A DNA stretch of 8,577 bases from JBLIAZ01 sp047632015 (GTDB lineage: Bacteria; Bacteroidota; Bacteroidia; Flavobacteriales_C; GCA-002722245), in contig JBLIBC010000109.1 of NCBI GenBank assembly GCA_047632015.1, forward strand, positions 1-8,577, given 5' to 3'. How positions within the stretch are numbered: the stretch's first letter is position 1; each line of letters begins with the position of its first letter. A model generated the notes under the pieces. It was not told where the DNA came from. It did no database searches and worked only from the letters and a program-made list of their open reading frames with translations. A program made the position numbers and the translations under genes. This document shows positions 4,062-8,577 of the stretch, piece by piece.

Positions 4062-6869
4062 TTAATTTTTAAATTCCTTGGAAATGTACTTTGCCGTTAG
4101 ACTAATTTTATTTTTAATTAATTGTTTCACAGTGCCTTGTATCAATATTTCACCTCCTTTTTTACCTCCCTCCACACCTAAATCTACTACATAATCAGCA
4201 CACTTTATCACATCGGTGTTGTGCTCAATCACTAGCATCGTATTTCCTTTATTTACAATCTTATTCATTACTTTCAACAGCATGTTAATGTCTTCAAAAT
4301 GAAGACCAGTAGTTGGCTCGTCTAAAATGTAAACTGTTTTTCCTGTGTCTTTCTTGTGCAACTCGGACGCTAATTTAATTCTTTGCGCTTCCCCTCCTGA
4401 CAAAGTGGTGCTAGGTTGACCTAATTTCACATACGTTAAACCCACGTCGTTTAATGCGTTTAACTTCCTGGAAATACTTGGATATGCTTCAAAAAAGGGA
4501 ACGGCATCTTCTATGGACATATCCAGCACCTCAAAAATGTTTTTTCCTTTGTATTTAACTTTTAAAATTTCCTTTTTGTAACGTTTTCCTTGGCAAGATT
4601 TACAGCCCACAAAAACATCAGGTAAAAAATTCATTTCCACCACCTTCACACCTGCACCTTTGCATTCTTCACATCGCCCTCCTTTCACGTTAAAGGAAAA
4701 TTTACCAGCATTGAACCCCAATATTTTGGATTGCGGAAGCAAAGAAAACAATTTCCTAATATCAGAAAAAACTCCTGTATAGGTGGCCGGATTTGAGCGA
4801 GGAGTGCGTCCAATAGGAGATTGATCAATTTCAATTACTTTATCAATGTGTTCTAATCCACTAATGCTTTTATAAGGTAAGGGCACTTGTGAACTTTTGT
4901 ATACGTGGTTAAATAACAAGGGCGACAAGGTGCCTTTTATCAAACTGGATTTTCCGCTTCCGGAAACTCCTGTTACACATGTCATTACACCCAGAGGGAT
5001 TGTCAAATTGACATTTTTTAAATTATTTCCAGTTGCTCCTTTTACAACAATTTTATCACCATTTCCTTTTCTATTCTTTTTAGGAATTTCAATGTTTTTT
5101 AATCCTTTTAAATATTGATAAGTCAATGACTTTGAGTTTGATAAATCCCCTACTTTCCCTTGGTCAATGATTTCTCCACCGTTCACTCCAGCATAAGGTC
5201 CAACATCAATAACATAATCAGACTTTTCCATGATTTCTTTGTCGTGCTCTACTACAATAATTGAATTTCCATTATCACGTAATTTTTGTAGGGCTTCAAT
5301 CAACTGTGAATTGTCATTGGGGTGCAATCCTATACTAGGCTCATCCAAAATATACAACACTCCTACCAACTTAGCTCCTATCTGAGACGCTAGCCTTATT
5401 CGTTGACTTTCTCCCCCTGAAAGGGTTTTGGCTGTCCTATCAAGAGACAAATAATACAATCCAACATCCAACAAAAACTCAGTTTTTTCCTTGACCTCCT
5501 TTAATATTTCATTTGCGATTATCTCATGATGCTTGGCCACGTTTTTAGGAACTGTGATTAACCACTCTGAAAATTCAGACAAGTCCATTTTAGCGACTTC
5601 AGAAATATTTTTTCCTCCTATTTTAAAATGCAAGGAAATTTTATTTAATCGTCCACCGTCACAACTTGTACATGTGGTTTCCTTCATGAACTGCTGGATT
5701 CGTCTTTCAGCACCTGATGAATACTCAGTCTGTTGCTTTAAATAATTAAATATTCCTTCAAATTCAGATTCCACATCTGGTAAAGAATCTCCGAATAATA
5801 ATTCCTGAATGAAACTTGAATTTAAATCAGCAAATTTAGCATTTAAGTCTTGTTGATGTCGTTCAGCAAGTTCAGCAATCTTGTTAAAGATAAAATTGCT
5901 TTTTTTAGGACCTAACGGCAACAGAGCTCCTTTATTAATTGATATTTTTTTATTGGGCACTACTTTTTTTTCATCAAAAGAAAAGCTAACACCTAAGCCT
6001 TTACAAGATGAACACGCACCATAAGGACTGTTAAAACTAAAAGTATTTGGTTCTGGAATATCGTACGATATACCACTTGTCGGACAGGACAAATGTGTGC
6101 TAAAAAAATGTGCGTCTGATTTTTCGTCAATCAAAACCATCGTCCCACCTCCTTTCAATGTAGCCTCGTCAATGGAAGATTTTAACCTTGTTTTGCTTTC
6201 ACTACCAACTTTCATTCTGTCAATAACCAACTCTATATCATGAATTTTGTATCGATCAATTTGCAATCCTTTTTCAAGTTGGATAAGTTCTCCGTCAATC
6301 CGCACTTTAGAAAACCCTTGTTTAGCTAATTTCTCGAATAACTCTCGATAATGGCCTTTCCTGCCTTTTACTAATGGAGCTAGTATTGTTAATGCTTGAT
6401 TATCAAACGAGGTCAATACTTTTTCCAAGATTTCCTTGGGGGTGTAGCTTAGCATTTCCTCCCCTGTTTCATAACTAAACGCTACAGCTACTCTTGCATA
6501 TAACAAACGCAAATAATCATATATTTCGGTGGTGGTTCCAACCGTAGAACGAGGACTTTTCGTTGTAGTTTTTTGCTCTATAGCTATTACTGGGCTTAGC
6601 CCTTTAATGGACTCTACATCGGGCTTTGATAAATTCCCTAAGAACTGACGAGCGTATGCCGAGAAACTTTCGATGTAACGTCGTTGCCCTTCGGCAAATA
6701 TCGTATCAAAAGCAAGCGATGATTTACCACTACCACTCAACCCTGTAATAACGACTAGTTTGTTTCTGGGAATTTTAACATCGACGCACTTTAAATTATG
6801 TTCATTTGCGCCAATAATTTCAATGAATTCGGGATCCTTAATTCCAAATCCCGCTAAATTTTTACTCAT
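4062..6869 (-). CDS. uvrA: UvrABC excision repair ATPase subunit A
   Basis: UvrA scans DNA for bulky lesions as a dimer, loads UvrB, and acts in nucleotide excision repair in the cytosol. The 935-residue protein (from the ATG) has both ABC modules. Module 1 has Walker A GLSGSGKSS (43-51), signature LSGGESQ (483-489) and Walker B LYILDEPSIGLHP (from about 505). Module 2 has Walker A GVSGSGKSS (634-642), signature LSGGEAQ (823-829) and Walker B VYILDEPTTGLH (from 846). The second zinc finger is intact (C733, C736, C756, C759). The first is not a standard Cys4 site: C262-P-T-S replaces CxxC, though the partner C286-x-x-C289 remains. A further CTSC pair lies at 400-403. I chose ATG 6869, giving an ATGAGTAA overlap of 8 nt with the upstream stop; an in-frame GTG at 6878 would add three residues. 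Full length and intact. Confidence 0.97.
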   Translation of the reverse strand: MSKNLAGFGIKDPEFIEIIGANEHNLKCVDVKIPRNKLVVITGLSGSGKSSLAFDTIFAEGQRRYIESFSAYARQFLGNLSKPDVESIKGLSPVIAIEQKTTTKSPRSTVGTTTEIYDYLRLLYARVAVAFSYETGEEMLSYTPKEILEKVLTSFDNQALTILAPLVKGRKGHYRELFEKLAKQGFSKVRIDGELIQLEKGLQIDRYKIHDIELVIDRMKVGSESKTRLKSSIDEATLKGGGTMVLIDEKSDAHFFSTHLSCPTSGISYDIPEPNTFSFNSPYGACSSCKGLGVSFSFDEKKVVPNKKISINKGALLPLGPKKSNFIFNKIAELAERHQQDLNAKFADLNSSFIQELLFGDSLPDVESEFEGIFNYLKQQTEYSSGAERRIQQFMKETTCTSCDGGRLNKISLHFKIGGKNISEVAKMDLSEFSEWLITVPKNVAKHHEIIANEILKEVKEKTEFLLDVGLYYLSLDRTAKTLSGGESQRIRLASQIGAKLVGVLYILDEPSIGLHPNDNSQLIEALQKLRDNGNSIIVVEHDKEIMEKSDYVIDVGPYAGVNGGEIIDQGKVGDLSNSKSLTYQYLKGLKNIEIPKKNRKGNGDKIVVKGATGNNLKNVNLTIPLGVMTCVTGVSGSGKSSLIKGTLSPLLFNHVYKSSQVPLPYKSISGLEHIDKVIEIDQSPIGRTPRSNPATYTGVFSDIRKLFSLLPQSKILGFNAGKFSFNVKGGRCEECKGAGVKVVEMNFLPDVFVGCKSCQGKRYKKEILKVKYKGKNIFEVLDMSIEDAVPFFEAYPSISRKLNALNDVGLTYVKLGQPSTTLSGGEAQRIKLASELHKKDTGKTVYILDEPTTGLHFEDINMLLKVMNKIVNKGNTMLVIEHNTDVIKCADYVVDLGVEGGKKGGEILIQGTVKQLIKNKISLTAKYISKEFKN

Positions 6870-7887
6870 TTTCGACACTCAAACTATTTGATAAAGTGTC
6901 AATCACTTGTACAAGTGAGTCACTAGATAACACTACACTGGTTGAATCAATGGAATAAACAGAATCGTTTGAAAAACTAAATAAATCTCCTGTTGGAATT
7001 GCAATTTGATACTGACTACTGTCTCTGTTTGGTAATCGGCCAGTTCTAAGCCAAGGGTTATATATTTTTAGCAATTTGTAATTTATTGATTCATTTAATG
7101 ACCAATCAATTAAATTGGAAATAGAAGTATCCACACTTGCATACCGCAAAGGGACCTGCTTGTACTTATCAACTTCCGACAAACTAAAATTGAACTTTTC
7201 TGGATTAGTTAATATTTCCTTTACTGCTAGTACTCTAAAGACATACCTAGATGTCTCAGCGTTAATTAGCAAATCATAGTAATTATTCACTTGTTGTTTT
7301 TTTAGCCTCCTAGCAACTCCACCCATCCCCATGTTATAAGAGGCGGCAACCAATGTCCATGAACCAAACTTTTTATATGCTGCATTAAAGTAGGCACATG
7401 CCACTCTTGTGGCCTTTTCAAGGTGATATCTTTCGTCTACATTTTTGTTTATTTCTAGGCCAAATTCCTGTCCTGTTTTTTCCATTATTTGCCAAAAACC
7501 CGAGGCTCCTACAGGAGACACCACATTAGCTAAGCCACTTTCAATAACACACAAATATTTAAAATCATTTGGAATGTTATTTTCAGCTAATATTTTTTCA
7601 ATTAATGGAAAGTATTTTCCGGAACGCTTGTGCATCAATATCATTTCAGAATGCCAATGAGCATTTTTTAATATCTCACGATCATAGCGCTCTAATATAT
7701 CTTGGTTATGCAAGGGAACCTTTTCTCCGCAAAAATCAATGTTATGATTTAAATCAAAGGGGGAGACTGCACAATGGGCATGTGCCACAATTTCTGACTC
7801 CACTTTGGCTTTAGTTGAATACACAAATAACTGAAAGACAACAGCAAATAGGAGTAAAGTAATATAAACTGACTTCTTTTTAAACAT
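6862..7887 (-). CDS. Membrane-anchored or periplasmic lytic murein transglycosylase (SLT/MltD-like)
   Basis: Lytic transglycosylases cut the MurNAc-GlcNAc bond of peptidoglycan with formation of 1,6-anhydroMurNAc. Residues about 8-23 (SVYITLLLFAVVFQLF) are a signal peptide or anchor after a basic MFKKK start. The catalytic domain spans about 85-200: IPNDFKYLCVIESGL holds the catalytic Glu116, followed by SPVGASGFWQIM (124-135) and the AASYNMG motif (181-187), the standard SLT signature set. A C-terminal stretch (LLKIYNPWLRTGRLP to IAIPTG) resembles the linker after the catalytic domain in MltD-type enzymes, but no LysM repeats follow and the last 40 residues are Ser/Asp-rich. I chose ATG 7887 (341 residues) because the frame can otherwise only be extended to a TTG at 7953 inside the upstream gene. 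The stop overlaps the uvrA start by 8 nt. Confidence 0.9.
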   Translation of the reverse strand: MFKKKSVYITLLLFAVVFQLFVYSTKAKVESEIVAHAHCAVSPFDLNHNIDFCGEKVPLHNQDILERYDREILKNAHWHSEMILMHKRSGKYFPLIEKILAENNIPNDFKYLCVIESGLANVVSPVGASGFWQIMEKTGQEFGLEINKNVDERYHLEKATRVACAYFNAAYKKFGSWTLVAASYNMGMGGVARRLKKQQVNNYYDLLINAETSRYVFRVLAVKEILTNPEKFNFSLSEVDKYKQVPLRYASVDTSISNLIDWSLNESINYKLLKIYNPWLRTGRLPNRDSSQYQIAIPTGDLFSFSNDSVYSIDSTSVVLSSDSLVQVIDTLSNSLSVENE

Positions 7888-7909
7888 TACAAAACTGAGC
7901 TTAACGAGT

Positions 7910-8577
7910 TTACTTATCCTTTTTAACTTTTGTAATCCAAAATAGAACCACAAACGTAATTAAACAGTACAACAAGGTAGCCAACTTTGCTGCTCCTGTC
8001 CACTCTTTTAGATAATTATTTACTAACAAGGCTATTGCTACTGAAAACAGTGAAAAAAGAATAAACACAATGGCTACTTTATCATCCTTAAGACCCATAT
8101 AAGACATGTGATGAGTAGTGTGATCTTTCCCACCAATAAATGGGCTTTGTTTTTTACTTACCCTGTTGATTACTACAATTGTGGTGTCAATAATGGAAGG
8201 AAGAAACATTAAAAGAGGTAACATAACACTTGAAAACCAACCACCTGAAGTGTCCGAGAAATCATTCCAGAAAAAATGAATTCCAATAGCAGCTAAAAAA
8301 ACGCCTAAAAATTGACTACCCGTATCACCCATGTACATTTTTGAGGGATACCAATTGAATCGTAAAAACCCGAACAGTGATGCCAGTACTCCTAATAAAA
8401 TCCAAAAATAAAAGTCCGTATATTTTCCTGCAAATACAAGAATTAATAATCCTCCTATAATGACGCCGATAGAAACCAAAGTGGTAATTCCATCCATGTT
8501 ATCCAGCATATTAATTGAATTCATTATTCCTACAACCCAAAAAACGGTCAAAACTTGATTCAATAAATCATTATCAA
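7910..8577 (-). CDS. MraY/WecA-family polyprenyl-phosphate sugar-1-phosphate transferase, 5' partial
   Basis: The frame is open to the window edge, so the N-terminal part, including the expected DDxxD motif, is outside. About 222 C-terminal residues are present, with several hydrophobic membrane segments. Family motifs are NSINMLDNMDG (matching the N-x-x-N-x-x-D-x-x-DG catalytic loop), NWYPSKMYMGDTGS (matching the N-x-P-x-K-x-F-x-GD-x-GS loop), and a cytoplasmic histidine loop SPFIGGKDHTTHHMSYMGL. These enzymes move HexNAc-1-phosphate from a UDP-sugar to undecaprenyl phosphate. The closest functional guess is a WecA/TagO-like enzyme starting O-antigen or another surface glycan rather than true MraY, since the histidine motif sits in a WecA-like context; this is inference. 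The downstream lytic transglycosylase begins 22 nt after its stop. An in-frame TTG at 8563 is not a credible start because the coding frame continues through it. Confidence 0.88.
   Translation of the reverse strand, partial: DNDLLNQVLTVFWVVGIMNSINMLDNMDGITTLVSIGVIIGGLLILVFAGKYTDFYFWILLGVLASLFGFLRFNWYPSKMYMGDTGSQFLGVFLAAIGIHFFWNDFSDTSGGWFSSVMLPLLMFLPSIIDTTIVVINRVSKKQSPFIGGKDHTTHHMSYMGLKDDKVAIVFILFSLFSVAIALLVNNYLKEWTGAAKLATLLYCLITFVVLFWITKVKKDK

Noticed and set aside
4897..5745. Short plus-strand open frames opposite uvrA
   Set aside because: uvrA is intact and strongly conserved across these positions. The antisense frames show no motifs.
7445..7814. Short plus-strand open frames opposite the lytic transglycosylase gene
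   Set aside because: They cover the catalytic domain of a well-recognised gene on the other strand and have no features of their own.
7888..7953. Longer start (TTG at 7953) for the lytic transglycosylase
   Set aside because: It would overlap the upstream gene by 44 nt and put 22 residues before a normal signal peptide. The ATG at 7887 gives a standard MFKKK-plus-hydrophobic start.
1..8577. CRISPR array, tRNA, rRNA or riboswitch
   Set aside because: I saw no regularly spaced repeats, no tRNA-like cloverleaf with a TTCGA arm, and no known riboswitch core in the gaps.

Overview
This is an AT-rich window in which every recognisable gene lies on the minus strand, so transcription runs from high to low coordinates. 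The protein set points to a member of the Bacteroidota. It includes a SPOR-like domain fused to a secreted repeat protein, an outer-membrane-barrel-like protein with a calcium-binding tail, a MraY/WecA-type glycan transferase, starts without Shine-Dalgarno sequences, and a TAnnTTTG-type -7 promoter box. Genus cannot be read from the sequence.

Layout in transcription order. A compact cluster occupies 8577 to 3358: a polyprenyl-phosphate sugar-phosphate transferase (its 5' end lies outside the window), a soluble-lytic-transglycosylase-type murein hydrolase 22 nt downstream, uvrA overlapping that gene by 8 nt, and a LOG-family phosphoribohydrolase-like gene 5 nt after uvrA. The spacing suggests one transcript that mixes envelope biogenesis, DNA repair and nucleotide metabolism. 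After a 125-nt gap comes a gene for an exported beta-barrel-like protein with a thrombospondin type-3 repeat and a C-terminal EF-hand. After a further 231-nt gap comes a gene for an exported protein with two copies of one beta-rich module, a long poly-glutamate linker and a SPOR-like C-terminus. A good intrinsic terminator (248-282) closes that gene.

The left edge (1 to about 245) is not ordinary intergenic DNA. It carries the remains of an IS200-type transposase gene in which an N-terminal and a C-terminal fragment are joined after a large internal deletion, preceded by a perfect hairpin placed like an IS200/IS605 left-end palindrome. The element sits immediately beyond the terminator.

I see no complete, obviously new multi-gene system. 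The items most worth a second look are the deleted IS200 element, the long interrupted inverted repeat directly in front of the SPOR-like gene, the perfect 15-unit GAA microsatellite inside that gene, the nine-base G tract in the LOG-family gene, and the two unusual envelope protein architectures.
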